The notes under the pieces are model-generated. The model was not told the origin of the DNA, ran no database searches, and worked only from the letters and a program-made list of their open reading frames with translations. A stretch of DNA of 64,000 bases from Sphaerochaeta sp. (lineage in GTDB: Bacteria; Spirochaetota; Spirochaetia; Sphaerochaetales; Sphaerochaetaceae): contig JAGYOG010000001.1 in assembly GCA_018399495.1 (NCBI GenBank), positions 62,001 through 126,000 on the forward strand, in the 5' to 3' direction. Shown here in pieces: positions 17,377 to 26,341 of the stretch (its first letter is position 1; each line of letters starts with the position of its first letter). A program made the position numbers and the translations under genes.

Positions 17377-18481
17377 CTACTCCTCCTTTTGCCCCCATTG
17401 CAAATAGCTTTCGATGAGAGGTTCTATCTCTCCATCCATTACTGCCTGGATATTTCCGATGGTAGCGCCTGTACGATGGTCCTTGACCATGGTATAGGGT
17501 TGGAACACATAGGAACGTATCTGGCTACCCCAGGTTATTTCTTTCTTTTCAATCGCATTTTTTTGATGCTCCTTCTCCTTCTCTGCTCGATAATACTCGT
17601 AGAGTCGGCTTTTAAGCATTTTAAATGCGACATCTTTATTCATCACTTGGCTTCGCTCGTTCTGACACTGTACAACAATTCCGCTAGCATAGTGTGTAAT
17701 TCTTACTGCACTGTCAGTTTTGTTGACGTGCTGTCCTCCAGCACCGCCAGCCCGATATGTATCAAGACGGTAATCTTCAGGTTTCAGATCAATCTCAATC
17801 GTGTCATCAATAACAGGAGAGGCATATACACTGGTGAAAGAGGTATGACGACGTTTCTGGGAATCGAAAGGACTGATACGCACCAATCGGTGAACTCCAG
17901 CTTCGCCCTTCAAATAGCCAAAAACGTAAGGACCGGAGATTTTGATGGTGGCACTCTTGATACCTCCCTCATCCTCCTGCAGATCGAGAACTTGGCTCTT
18001 GAATCTGTTTCGTTCACAATACCTGAGATACATACGCATCAACATGTTTGCCCAGTCACTGGCTTCAGTTCCGCCTGCTCCTGCATGAATGGTAAGAAAA
18101 CAGTCATTCTTGTCGAACTTTCCATCGAGCAGTGTTTTTACCCGGAGTTTTTGATAAACAGCAAGCAATGTCTCAACTTGCTCGTTGATCTGTGCTTCTT
18201 CCACCGGGTTATCCGGTTCGTCTGCATAGATATCCATGAGCTCGCTCATCTCATCCATCTTATCTAGCAATTCTTTCCAGGTGTTATACGTTTCCTTCAA
18301 ACCGTTGAGCTCAGTAAACAAAGCTTGTGCATTGTTGGGATCGTCCCAAAATCCAGGTACCAACGTTTTCGCCTCAAGATTTGCTATTTGAGTTTCCATC
18401 CCTTGCGGGTCAAAGACGCCTCCATACGGTGTAGGCTTCTTCTTTTACTGATTCAAACTGTGATTTATTCTGAAAAAACAT
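17377..18481 (-). CDS. prfB: Peptide chain release factor 2, expressed by programmed +1 frameshift
   Basis: Recognises UAA and UGA and triggers peptide release. The first 23 codons (18481-18413) end in CTT followed by an in-frame TGA at 18412-18410. Reading slips by one base (T at 18412 skipped) to GAC at 18411-18409 and continues to the stop at 17377, giving about 367 aa, the usual RF2 length. The RF2-specific SPF tripeptide appears as ISPFDSQKRRH and the catalytic GGQ as AGGAGGQHVNK. The start ATG at 18481 has AGGAG seven bases upstream, 11 bases after the stop of the GH57-like gene. Scarce RF2 favours frameshifting, so the gene is autoregulated by its own product. Confidence 0.96.
18409..18423 (-). 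promoter_or_regulatory. prfB programmed +1 frameshift site
   Basis: Minus strand reads GGAGG CGT CTT TGA C. An SD-like GGAGG (18423-18419) stands three bases before the slippery CTT codon, and the stop is TGA followed by C, a weak termination context. Spacing and order equal those of the well-studied Escherichia coli prfB element. Confidence 0.95.
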
Positions 18482-18491
18482 GTGTGTACTC

Positions 18492-20390
18492 CTATTTTCG
18501 TTCAACACGAAGGCCCAAGGTAAGCTTCTTTTCTTCACCACTAGCCAAGACAAGCGGCCATGAGGCCATAAACAGGGTGTGTTGGTAGAGGGTTTCGTTT
18601 CCAAGGATCGTTTCGCTCTCAATAGTATAGTCTTCCTTGAGCAAGGTAAAGCGGGTATCGCCCACTAGGGTCAGGGAAGTACTGTTTGGTTCATCATAGA
18701 TTCTTAACGATTTTACTTGATCAAGGACCACTTCCTTCTCATTCCATGTAAGATTTTTCTTGTTCTCCAACTGGATGAAGGAGAGAGGAAAAGCGTAGGA
18801 GCCAACAGAAAGGGGTATCTCACACCCATATATGCAACTGATCGCTTCCTCTCCAATGTTGGTCAACGTAATATCAACCAAAATTGTGTTCTGACGAAGT
18901 TTAAAATGCTTGGTGACTTGCAAGCTCCCACCTATGATTGGACTGTATCCCGTAGTACAGGATGCCAAATACTCAGTATTTCGTCGATCAACACCTTTGA
19001 TATCATAGACTTGTGTCCCCATGTATAAGCAACTCTTCTCATTACGTTTATCAAACTCGTCCATGATAAAGTGCTCGCCGAGGAATACATCACTGAACAA
19101 CCTTTGCTTTTGTCCTGGTGAAAGCCGGTGTTGGTTACTACTCGTACTCCCAAACTGTGAAAGAGGACTAAAAGTATCGCCATAATTATACAAGGAAGGC
19201 AAATAGGTAAGTTCAGAAAGCGCCCCCCCTTTCGCATCAACCACACAACTTAGGTACTTTCCGATAAACAGATACTCTGTAAGGGCATCATGATCAAAGT
19301 CATTATTGACTGGATAACTATAATCCTTAAGTGAAGAAAGCACACTGTCCGCTTCGCTGATATATCTCCAAAACATTTTTCTCACTGATGAGCGGAGCAT
19401 TGAAGCATTAGCATCACAGAGATACATGCTTCCACATGACATTTTCTGAATCAACGCTTCCAAGCGTTTTCTTACATCCTTGTCCTTCTTGTACAAACGG
19501 GCAGTCTCCACCATCGTGGTATAGCGTCCGTAGAGATAGGCAAGGCTTTCATCCTTGACAAACAACTCATTGATACAGCCAAGGCCTTCCTTACATGCAT
19601 CGTTACCATACCACCCGGCTTGCAGATATCCTTTTTTTGGAGGGTCGTTTTGCAGATGAGCCTCTTCTATAGAGCTCGTCTCAAACCCAAATAGAAGATC
19701 AAATAGTTGTATAATCTGCTGAGCGGTTATTCCACCTTGCAACAAATGATCAAGATTGATCATTGCCATGACAAAGGGCGCTTTATTCTCTAGGTATCCT
19801 CTAATCTGTTCAATAAGATTACCAAAACTAATAGTTCTTCTTGCAAAGGATTCTATCAAGCCATTGATGATATCATCAGTGGGAATGATGGAAATAGACT
19901 TACCCATTTCCTGCATGATGAACGGTTCACTAAATTGTTGTCCACCATTCCCATCAGAAGTGGAAATAACTATAGAATCAATAAAACAAAGATTTGCTGT
20001 ATTGATGTAGAGCGGGTTAAAAACTTGTCCATAGCTAAAAAGTGTCTTTGAACGCTGCGAAAAACGCTTTCTCAAATACGTAGTGGTCATCTCTATTTGG
20101 TTGGAACGATCCTTTGGAGAGAGCAAACTCAAAACACTCTGATTGAATGAACCGGTCAACAATTCAATCTTTCCGTTCTTGGCAAGGTCGGATATCAAAA
20201 GATTTACTGAACTATGGTTTACATCAAGCCAATTAAGCAAGGGAATACTCAAGGAGAGTTGCATAATTGCACCCTCATGAGCATGTAGATTCGTAAGCAA
20301 AGGTTTGCATACAGCTTCCAATGCCCGTTCGTAAACGGGCATTGGTTCAGCATTCGTGATTTGGCTGTACGCACCTACTAATAATTTCAT
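18492..20390 (-). CDS. GH57-like glucanotransferase relative, probably catalytically inactive
   Basis: The 632 aa protein follows the GH57 4-alpha-glucanotransferase layout: an N-terminal barrel-like part with IPLLNWLD, IELLTGSFNQSVLSLLSPKDRSNQIE and an FNP segment, then a C-terminal beta domain of the DUF1926 kind (GGALSELTYLPSLYNYGDTFSP). From memory of the Thermococcus enzyme, the nucleophile Glu in TERVWQP aligns with Gly121 in SYGQVFNP, the N-terminal HNHQP motif reads AYSQITN, and the HDDGEKFG acid/base region is replaced by INLDHLLQG. So the fold may remain but the chemistry appears lost. It lies 3 bases after rnfB and 11 before prfB. A sugar-binding or regulatory role is possible. Confidence 0.7.
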   Translation of the reverse strand: MKLLVGAYSQITNAEPMPVYERALEAVCKPLLTNLHAHEGAIMQLSLSIPLLNWLDVNHSSVNLLISDLAKNGKIELLTGSFNQSVLSLLSPKDRSNQIEMTTTYLRKRFSQRSKTLFSYGQVFNPLYINTANLCFIDSIVISTSDGNGGQQFSEPFIMQEMGKSISIIPTDDIINGLIESFARRTISFGNLIEQIRGYLENKAPFVMAMINLDHLLQGGITAQQIIQLFDLLFGFETSSIEEAHLQNDPPKKGYLQAGWYGNDACKEGLGCINELFVKDESLAYLYGRYTTMVETARLYKKDKDVRKRLEALIQKMSCGSMYLCDANASMLRSSVRKMFWRYISEADSVLSSLKDYSYPVNNDFDHDALTEYLFIGKYLSCVVDAKGGALSELTYLPSLYNYGDTFSPLSQFGSTSSNQHRLSPGQKQRLFSDVFLGEHFIMDEFDKRNEKSCLYMGTQVYDIKGVDRRNTEYLASCTTGYSPIIGGSLQVTKHFKLRQNTILVDITLTNIGEEAISCIYGCEIPLSVGSYAFPLSFIQLENKKNLTWNEKEVVLDQVKSLRIYDEPNSTSLTLVGDTRFTLLKEDYTIESETILGNETLYQHTLFMASWPLVLASGEEKKLTLGLRVERK

Positions 20391-20393
20391 GCA

Positions 20394-21194
20394 TTACCGC
20401 TTAATGATACACTTAGTCGGACACGCCTCTGCAGCATCAGCTATCTGGCTGTGTGGGAGTGTCTGATCGAAGGTAGAAAGGAATCTGTCAACTTTACATC
20501 CAGATTCATGATACTTGTTTTCACAGATTTTGCAACCAATACAACCGACAGTACATACTTTTCGTACCTTGCCGCCTGGTTCGTGGCTGTTGCATTCAAT
20601 AACATATTCACTATCTTCATATATCATCTGCATTGCCCCAGTTGGGCAGATATCCACACACTTTTCACAGCTGATACACTTCTTCTCATCAACAATAATG
20701 TACCCTTCAGCATCCCTGCTGATGGCACCGGTGGGACAAACATTAATACAAGAACCAAGATGCAGACAGGCTGTCTTGCAACTATAATCCCCACCAAAGA
20801 GGAGGAATGCTGCATTACAATCCTCAAGACCTTCGTAGTTATAGTCTTTGGAACTCACCTCGACATTTCCGCGGCACATGACGTGAGCAACTTTCCGTCT
20901 CGTTTCTCCCGTAGTCTCCACCTTCTGCCCCATGATTTCAGCCATCTTGGCTACCAAATCAGGGCCACCAGGACTACAAAGTCCAATCGGTGCCTCTCCA
21001 CTTGCTACGGCTGCAGCATAGGCAGCACAACCTGCATATCCACAAACACCACAGTTTGCTCCCGGCATAATGGGTTCCAAAGCCAACGCTTTTGGATCTT
21101 TTTTAACTGCTAACTTCTTTTCAGCATAGGAGAGACCAAATCCGAAAAGTCCACCCAATACGGCGACTACAATTATTGCCATTATAATATTCAC
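20394..21194 (-). CDS. rnfB: Rnf complex subunit RnfB (iron-sulfur ferredoxin-like)
   Basis: Entry point for electrons from reduced ferredoxin. The 266 aa protein has an N-terminal membrane anchor (3-22), an Fe-S cluster motif with C48, C51, C56 and C73 (GANCGVCGYAGC ... GLCSPGG), and a ferredoxin-like region with repeated CxxCxxCxxxCP-type motifs (CINVCPTGA, CISCEKCVDICPTGA) plus a further cysteine cluster (CTVGCIGCKICE) near the C-terminus. Sixth in rnfCDGEAB, 11 bases after rnfA. Confidence 0.95.
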   Translation of the reverse strand: MNIIMAIIVVAVLGGLFGFGLSYAEKKLAVKKDPKALALEPIMPGANCGVCGYAGCAAYAAAVASGEAPIGLCSPGGPDLVAKMAEIMGQKVETTGETRRKVAHVMCRGNVEVSSKDYNYEGLEDCNAAFLLFGGDYSCKTACLHLGSCINVCPTGAISRDAEGYIIVDEKKCISCEKCVDICPTGAMQMIYEDSEYVIECNSHEPGGKVRKVCTVGCIGCKICENKYHESGCKVDRFLSTFDQTLPHSQIADAAEACPTKCIIKR

Positions 21195-21205
21195 AACGAT
21201 CCCCC

Positions 21206-21799
21206 TTATACCAGATGCAGATTGGTGAGCAGTGACTTATCAAAAGCCATGAAGGCCAAAGCCATCAGCCCAGCTGAAATGAAAGCGATGGGAACGCCAC
21301 GATATGCTTTTCTCACTGGTTGTAGATCAAGTTTTTCCCGAATATTGCTCATCAGTACGATGGCCAAGGTAAAACCAAGCCCTGCTGCAATACCACCTAC
21401 AAACGCTTCCATGACGTTGTACTCATTGGTGATGTTGATTATTGCAATACCCAGAACTGCACAGTTGGTGGTAATCAAGGGGAGATAGATACCCAATGCC
21501 TTGTACAAGGCTGGACTGATCTTCTGTATTACCATTTCCAATAGTTGTACCAAACTCGCAATAACTAGAATGAAGGTCAATGTCTGCAGATACTGCAGAT
21601 TGAAGGGAACCAACAAAAAGTAATAAATCGCCCACGTCACCACAGATGCAACGGTGGTTACAAAAGTTACCGAGGCACCCATTCCGATGGCATTTTCACT
21701 GTTCTTGGAGACACCAATGAAGGGACAAACTCCCAAGAACTGTACAAGAATGAAGTTATTGATGAAAATAAATGTTATTAGAATTGCAATATAACTCAT
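21206..21799 (-). CDS. rnfA: Rnf complex membrane subunit RnfA
   Basis: One of two paired membrane subunits that, with RnfE, carry an intramembrane Fe-S cluster and the ion path. The 197 aa protein has six hydrophobic segments, the family start FIFINNFILVQFLGVCPFIGVS with its cysteine, and the later LPLITTNCAVLGIAI with the second conserved cysteine. Starts one base after the rnfE stop. Confidence 0.95.
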   Translation of the reverse strand: MSYIAILITFIFINNFILVQFLGVCPFIGVSKNSENAIGMGASVTFVTTVASVVTWAIYYFLLVPFNLQYLQTLTFILVIASLVQLLEMVIQKISPALYKALGIYLPLITTNCAVLGIAIINITNEYNVMEAFVGGIAAGLGFTLAIVLMSNIREKLDLQPVRKAYRGVPIAFISAGLMALAFMAFDKSLLTNLHLV

Positions 21800-21800
21800 C

Positions 21801-22430
21801 TTACCTGTCCTTCTTTCGTGAGGAGTTCCAATCGAAGAACGCCTTCAAGAATCCCATGATCAACAAAGCACCCGGAGCCAGGGAAAGAACCCTGATAGGA
21901 TTATCATAAAACCAAGGGATGTTGATGACACCACTAAAGTCCCCCATCGGGAACAAGGTGATGGTACCTGAACCGAACAACTCACGGATCAATGCAATGA
22001 GTGTGAGGCCCAAAGCAAAGCCTATAGCCATTCCGAGTGCATCCAAGATGCTGTCCACAATGGTATTCTTGCTTGCAAATGCCTCAGCTCTACCTAAAAT
22101 GATACAGTTTACTACAATCAAGGGAAGATACACGCCCAACGCACTGTATACCGCGGGAACAAAAGCATGCATAACCATCTCGGTAATGGTAACCAAAGTG
22201 GCGATGACGACAATATACGCCGGAATATGGATGGATGGGGGAATTACATGTCGTAGGCCGGAGATGATGATGTTGCTGAAAAGCAACACAAACAATACTC
22301 CTGCTGACATACCAATTGCATTGGAGACCTGTGTGGAAACACCAAGTACCGGACAGAGTCCCAACATGAGGACAAAAATCGGGTTTTCCTTGAAAAATCC
22401 TTTGGTGAGCTCTTTTGACCCCTTATTCAT
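21801..22430 (-). CDS. rnfE: Rnf complex membrane subunit RnfE
   Basis: Partner of RnfA, 209 aa with about six membrane segments. It has the matching cysteine motifs MLGLCPVLGVS and LPLIVVNCIILGRAEAF, which distinguish RnfE by the RAEAF extension. Overlaps the end of rnfG by 4 bases and is followed by rnfA after one base. Confidence 0.95.
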   Translation of the reverse strand: MNKGSKELTKGFFKENPIFVLMLGLCPVLGVSTQVSNAIGMSAGVLFVLLFSNIIISGLRHVIPPSIHIPAYIVVIATLVTITEMVMHAFVPAVYSALGVYLPLIVVNCIILGRAEAFASKNTIVDSILDALGMAIGFALGLTLIALIRELFGSGTITLFPMGDFSGVINIPWFYDNPIRVLSLAPGALLIMGFLKAFFDWNSSRKKDR

Positions 22431-22984
22431 TTCGTACCTCCAAGCGCTTTCACATAGGCACTACCAGCGTCAATCGCCTTCCCTACCGCAGTGAATGTAA
22501 CGGATGCTCCACTTACTGACTGTGCATCACTGTCAGAAAGCATATCTTTGGAAGTGGGAACTGCTCTCTCACTCCCTGTTCCCTTGAACTTATCCATGTA
22601 GGAGGCCTGTGCCGCTTTTGCACCAAGGCCTGGTGTTTCACCATGGTTTAAAAGCTGTGCAGCAAGCATCTTACCAGAGAGAGCATAGGATGCTACCAAG
22701 GTCATCTGCCCGCCATAGCCGGCACTCTGTAAGCCGACGATATAGCCCATCAATTCGTTATTTTCTGTAAGATCAATAGAATAGGTAACATATTTGTTTC
22801 CTTCAACCATCTCCTGTTCTCCAAACGTATAGCCAGCACTAACTGCCTCTAGGGCTTTGTTTTTCTTTTCAAGATCAAGCTGCACGATGACTGGTGCAGT
22901 CACTGAATTGGTAAGTGCCAAGGCAAAAGCACAGACCGCACAGATGGAAAACAATATCAGTGAATATTTCAGATTCTTTGTCAT
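22427..22984 (-). CDS. rnfG: Rnf complex FMN-binding subunit RnfG
   Basis: Periplasm-facing flavoprotein of the complex. The 185 aa protein has an N-terminal membrane anchor (7-28) and the covalent flavinylation motif SGASVT at residues 158-163, where the last Thr carries FMN through a phosphoester. HGETPGLGAKA, typical of the FMN-binding domain, is at about 114-124. Overlaps rnfD by 4 bases and rnfE by 4 bases. Confidence 0.94.
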   Translation of the reverse strand: MTKNLKYSLILFSICAVCAFALALTNSVTAPVIVQLDLEKKNKALEAVSAGYTFGEQEMVEGNKYVTYSIDLTENNELMGYIVGLQSAGYGGQMTLVASYALSGKMLAAQLLNHGETPGLGAKAAQASYMDKFKGTGSERAVPTSKDMLSDSDAQSVSGASVTFTAVGKAIDAGSAYVKALGGTK

Positions 22985-24075
22985 GCCCTTGCCTCCTTCT
23001 GTTTCTTTCTAAGTTCTCTGGTATCACCAAACTTACGGGGAATGATATATCTGTCTATCATGGGCGTGAAGATATTCATTAACAGAATAGAGACAGAGAC
23101 AGCCTCAGGCATGCTGCCGAAATATCTGAAGAGGAATGTAAAGAACCCACATCCTATGGCATACACGAATTGACCTTTATGGCTGATTGGGCTGGTAACA
23201 TAATCAGTTGCCATGAAAATGGCTCCAAGCATCAGACCACCACTGAACATTGAAGAGAGGAAGCTTCCCCCGAACAGGCCCAAGCCAGAAGGGATTCCAC
23301 CAAACATCCAAGACAGTAGTGCGGTTGAGAGGAGATAGGTTACCGGGATATGCCAGGTAATGATCTGTCTTGCCAGTAAGTAGATTCCTCCAATAAGTAG
23401 AGCCAGTGAACTTACCTCACCAATACATCCAGCAACATTGCCGAGGAAGGTATCAATGGTAAAAGCTGAAATTCCTGTCATGGCAGAAATGTTCTGGGCA
23501 AGATCTGTTGCAGGATACCCCATTGAGGAAAGCAAAGAACTGCCATCCAATCCTAAAGTCCCTCCAGAAACCGCCGTCTTGCTTAACGAAAGAGGAGTTG
23601 CAGAGGAAAGTGCATCAGGAAGTACTGAAGCAAGGGTTCTGGGAGCAACAAAACTACTCATCGGTGTAGTAAACGAGAAAAATACGAATATACGACCAGA
23701 GAGTGCAGGATTTGCCCAGTTTGCACCAAGTCCACCAAAAACCCATTTTGCCACAAAAATAGCAAAAACACTGGCAATACAAGGAATAAACAAAGGAATC
23801 GAAGGGCTCATGTTCATTCCGACCAATAGCCCAGTCAAAAACGCTGAACCATCCCACAGGGTTGATTCCTTATATAACCTGCCCAGAAAGTATTCACATA
23901 CCATTGCAGTTATAATTGAGACCCCAAGCACCAAGAGTGACCTAATGCCAAATACATACACACCCCAAAGCACTGCAGGCGTAAGGGCAATTGATACACT
24001 CCACATAATGGAAGCGGTATCCGTCTTCGCATGGAGATGCGGCGAAGAGGAAACCGTGAGAGTAGGCTTATTCAT
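22981..24075 (-). CDS. rnfD: Rnf complex membrane subunit RnfD
   Basis: Large membrane subunit with covalent FMN. The 364 aa protein has about nine to ten membrane segments, the flavinylation motif SATPLS in the middle, and the NWANPALSGR and ATDYVTSP segments of the RnfD/NqrB family. I chose the ATG at 24075, which overlaps the rnfC stop as ATGA and gives the family's typical N-terminus; an upstream extension of 71 codons lies inside rnfC and is not used. Confidence 0.95.
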   Translation of the reverse strand: MNKPTLTVSSSPHLHAKTDTASIMWSVSIALTPAVLWGVYVFGIRSLLVLGVSIITAMVCEYFLGRLYKESTLWDGSAFLTGLLVGMNMSPSIPLFIPCIASVFAIFVAKWVFGGLGANWANPALSGRIFVFFSFTTPMSSFVAPRTLASVLPDALSSATPLSLSKTAVSGGTLGLDGSSLLSSMGYPATDLAQNISAMTGISAFTIDTFLGNVAGCIGEVSSLALLIGGIYLLARQIITWHIPVTYLLSTALLSWMFGGIPSGLGLFGGSFLSSMFSGGLMLGAIFMATDYVTSPISHKGQFVYAIGCGFFTFLFRYFGSMPEAVSVSILLMNIFTPMIDRYIIPRKFGDTRELRKKQKEARA

Positions 24076-25382
24076 TTCTTCTTTCTCCCCAATTTCTTTC
24101 CAGTCTTCATCGTATGAACCAACGGTAGCTGTGCAGGACAAACATAAGCACAACACCCACACTCCTTGCAATCCATCAATGAGATTTTCATGGCTTCTTC
24201 GTACTGACCATTGTTGATATAGCGATAGAGTTTTGCCGGCATCAGTCCAATGGGACAGGCAGCCACGCACCGACCGCAATTGAGACAAGCAGTCGAACGA
24301 AATTTCTTTTGAGCACCAAGAGCAAGCAGTCCACTGGAGCCCTTGGTCATTGGTGTTTCGGTATCAAAGAAAGAAAAACCCATCATCGGTCCACCGCTCA
24401 CTAACTTCTCCGGCTCACTGGAAAAGCCTCCACAAAATGCAAGCAAATCGCTCATTTTCGTCCCTACCGGAGCAAGAACGTTTTTTGGATTGGTAATACA
24501 CTCACCGGTAACGCTGATAACACGTTCGTAGAGACTTTTCTTTAAGACGATTGCCTCATAGATTGCATTACACGTACCGATATTCGCAACCACAGCACCT
24601 ACATCAAGAGGAAGCTTGCCAGAGGGGATTTCCCGGTTGAGCGTTGCCTTGAGCAACTGCTTCTCATCTCCTTGGGGATACTTCATCTTAAGAGCGACAA
24701 TCTCAATGGGATATCCCTTCTGGGCAACTATTTTCTTGAGATGGCTTATACAGTCAGGTTTATTCATCTCGATTCCAACAATAACCCGTGTTGCCTTGAT
24801 AATCTTGGCAGCTATCATGGCGCCTTCAAGAGCTTGTTCACCTTTCTCCAGCATAATCCTGTAGTCAGCTGTCAGATAGGGCTCACATTCCACTCCGTTG
24901 ACCACGAAACTATCAACCTTCTTGTCCTTAGGAATAGAGAATTTCACATGCGCAGGGAAAGCCGCCCCTCCCATGCCAACGATACCCATATCCTTGATAC
25001 TGCTGAGCAGGGTACTCCCATCAAAACTCTTCCAATCAATTTTTTCTTCAACATCAGCGGGTTGTTCTGCATCAGGAATAATAATAAAAGCGTCACATTG
25101 GACGCTGTTGACGAGGGTAACCTTGCGAATTTCCTTGATGGTTCCCGTTACTGGAGAGTGAACATCGCTACTGATAAAGCCTGAGGCTTCCCCAATCTTT
25201 TCACCTTTTACTACGGTATCCCCTTTTGTTTTCAGGGCTTTTGCAGGGGCACCAAGATGCTGGGACAAAGCAACAATCAATTCTGAAGGCATGGGCAATC
25301 GTTCAATTACCTCTGAGCGACTGTATACTTTTCTATCGTCAGGATGCACACCACCCTTACTGAACGTAAGTATTCTTTGCAT
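24072..25382 (-). CDS. rnfC: Rnf complex NADH-binding subunit RnfC
   Basis: Peripheral subunit where NAD is reduced. The 436 aa protein begins GGVHPDDRK, has the FMN/NAD-binding region GMGGAAFPAHVKF and a DSFVVNGVECEPY segment, and ends with two 4Fe-4S motifs (CLNCGRCVAACP and CKECGCCAYVCP) around residues 369-415. Start ATG has AAGGAG eight bases upstream. It is first in the rnf operon and therefore probably heads the whole fifteen-gene run down to rnz. Confidence 0.96.
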   Translation of the reverse strand: MQRILTFSKGGVHPDDRKVYSRSEVIERLPMPSELIVALSQHLGAPAKALKTKGDTVVKGEKIGEASGFISSDVHSPVTGTIKEIRKVTLVNSVQCDAFIIIPDAEQPADVEEKIDWKSFDGSTLLSSIKDMGIVGMGGAAFPAHVKFSIPKDKKVDSFVVNGVECEPYLTADYRIMLEKGEQALEGAMIAAKIIKATRVIVGIEMNKPDCISHLKKIVAQKGYPIEIVALKMKYPQGDEKQLLKATLNREIPSGKLPLDVGAVVANIGTCNAIYEAIVLKKSLYERVISVTGECITNPKNVLAPVGTKMSDLLAFCGGFSSEPEKLVSGGPMMGFSFFDTETPMTKGSSGLLALGAQKKFRSTACLNCGRCVAACPIGLMPAKLYRYINNGQYEEAMKISLMDCKECGCCAYVCPAQLPLVHTMKTGKKLGRKKK

Positions 25383-25407
25383 GCATAACGCTCCTTATGT
25401 ATGGTGA

Positions 25408-25436
25408 TTATTAGTACAGACTGTATATTTTAACAA
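25408..25436 (-). promoter_or_regulatory. Possible promoter for the rnf operon
   Basis: On the minus strand TTGTTA (25436-25431) and TAATAA (25413-25408) are 17 bases apart, about 25 bases before rnfC. The -10 match is only partial. Confidence 0.35.
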
Positions 25437-25464
25437 ATGCTATTCTATTGTACAAGAATTTCGG

Positions 25465-25470
25465 TATAAT
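25465..25470 (+). promoter_or_regulatory. Consensus -10 TATAAT immediately before the P-loop/Asp23 gene
   Basis: A perfect TATAAT lies seven bases before the ATG at 25478. No convincing -35 is visible (the best spaced hexamer is weak). If used, transcription would begin at the start codon. Confidence 0.4.
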
Positions 25471-25477
25471 GAAAACC

Positions 25478-26341
25478 ATGAATCGAGTATTTAAATATGC
25501 TTTCTGGAAATTAAAGGGCATCAAAGTGTATGCCTTGGTCGGTAAGAGCGGAACAGGAAAAAGCTTTCGTTCTAAGCTGATATCCCAAAAATTTCGTATA
25601 GATTTGATAATAGACGATGGGCTCCTTATCCGTGGAGACCGCATTATTGCTGGCAAATCCGCAAAGCGTGAGGAAAATATGCTTTCCGCTGTGAGAACTG
25701 CTGTTTTCGATGATGCAAACCATCAAGATGAAGTACGACAAGCGCTCAGCAAGGATAAATACCATAGAATTCTAATAATTGGAACCAGTGAGAAGATGGT
25801 ATACAAGATTGCTGCCAGGCTTAATCTTCCCCAACCAGAAAAGCTGATGCGTATAGAGGATATCGCAACAAAAGAGCAAATTGATACAGCAATGCGTATC
25901 CGCTACAGCGAGGGGAAACATGTAATTCCTGTCCCTTCTATTGAAATCACACGCAATTATCCTCAAATCGTGTACGACTCAATGCGTGTTTTTTTCAAAC
26001 ATGGAAGGCAAGCTCCTTTCCAGCGGAGAAATGTCAGCTTTGAGAAAACCATTGTTCGTCCCGAATTCAGCAAATACGGTAAGATTACCGTTAGTGAGGC
26101 TGCACTTACGCAGATGGTGGCCCATTGTCTTGATGAGTTCGATAGTCAGATAAAAGTAAAACGAGTACAGGTGCAGGTAAAGGCAGAAGGGTATGCACTT
26201 ACCGTCAAGTTGCGTGTACCGATGCAACATCAAATAGCAACAACTCTTGGGGAACTACAAGAGTACATCGCAGATAGTCTTGAAAAATACGGAGGTATCT
26301 TCGTTTCAAGCGTCAATATCGAAATTGAGGAATGGGGCTAG
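25478..26341 (+). CDS. P-loop ATPase fused to a C-terminal Asp23/Gls24-like domain
   Basis: The 287 aa protein starts with a P-loop NTPase: Walker A VGKSGTGKS (21-29), a following IDLIIDDGLLIRGDRIIAGKSA stretch and an ILIIGTS strand. After about residue 195 there is a domain like alkaline shock protein Asp23/Gls24: GKITVSEAALTQMVAHCLDE, then VQVKAEGYALTVKLRVP and a VSSVNIEIEEWG end. Asp23-family domains act near the envelope in Firmicutes, but the fusion to an ATPase is not something I can assign. No SD precedes either ATG (25469 or 25478). I prefer 25478 because of the TATAAT position. It is divergent from rnf and converges with pcnB by a 4-base overlap. Confidence 0.75.
   Translation: MNRVFKYAFWKLKGIKVYALVGKSGTGKSFRSKLISQKFRIDLIIDDGLLIRGDRIIAGKSAKREENMLSAVRTAVFDDANHQDEVRQALSKDKYHRILIIGTSEKMVYKIAARLNLPQPEKLMRIEDIATKEQIDTAMRIRYSEGKHVIPVPSIEITRNYPQIVYDSMRVFFKHGRQAPFQRRNVSFEKTIVRPEFSKYGKITVSEAALTQMVAHCLDEFDSQIKVKRVQVQVKAEGYALTVKLRVPMQHQIATTLGELQEYIADSLEKYGGIFVSSVNIEIEEWG

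Noticed and set aside
17389-18267. A 292-codon frame on the plus strand opposite prfB
   Set aside because: It mirrors prfB, is rich in Cys, Ile and Leu, and has no family features.
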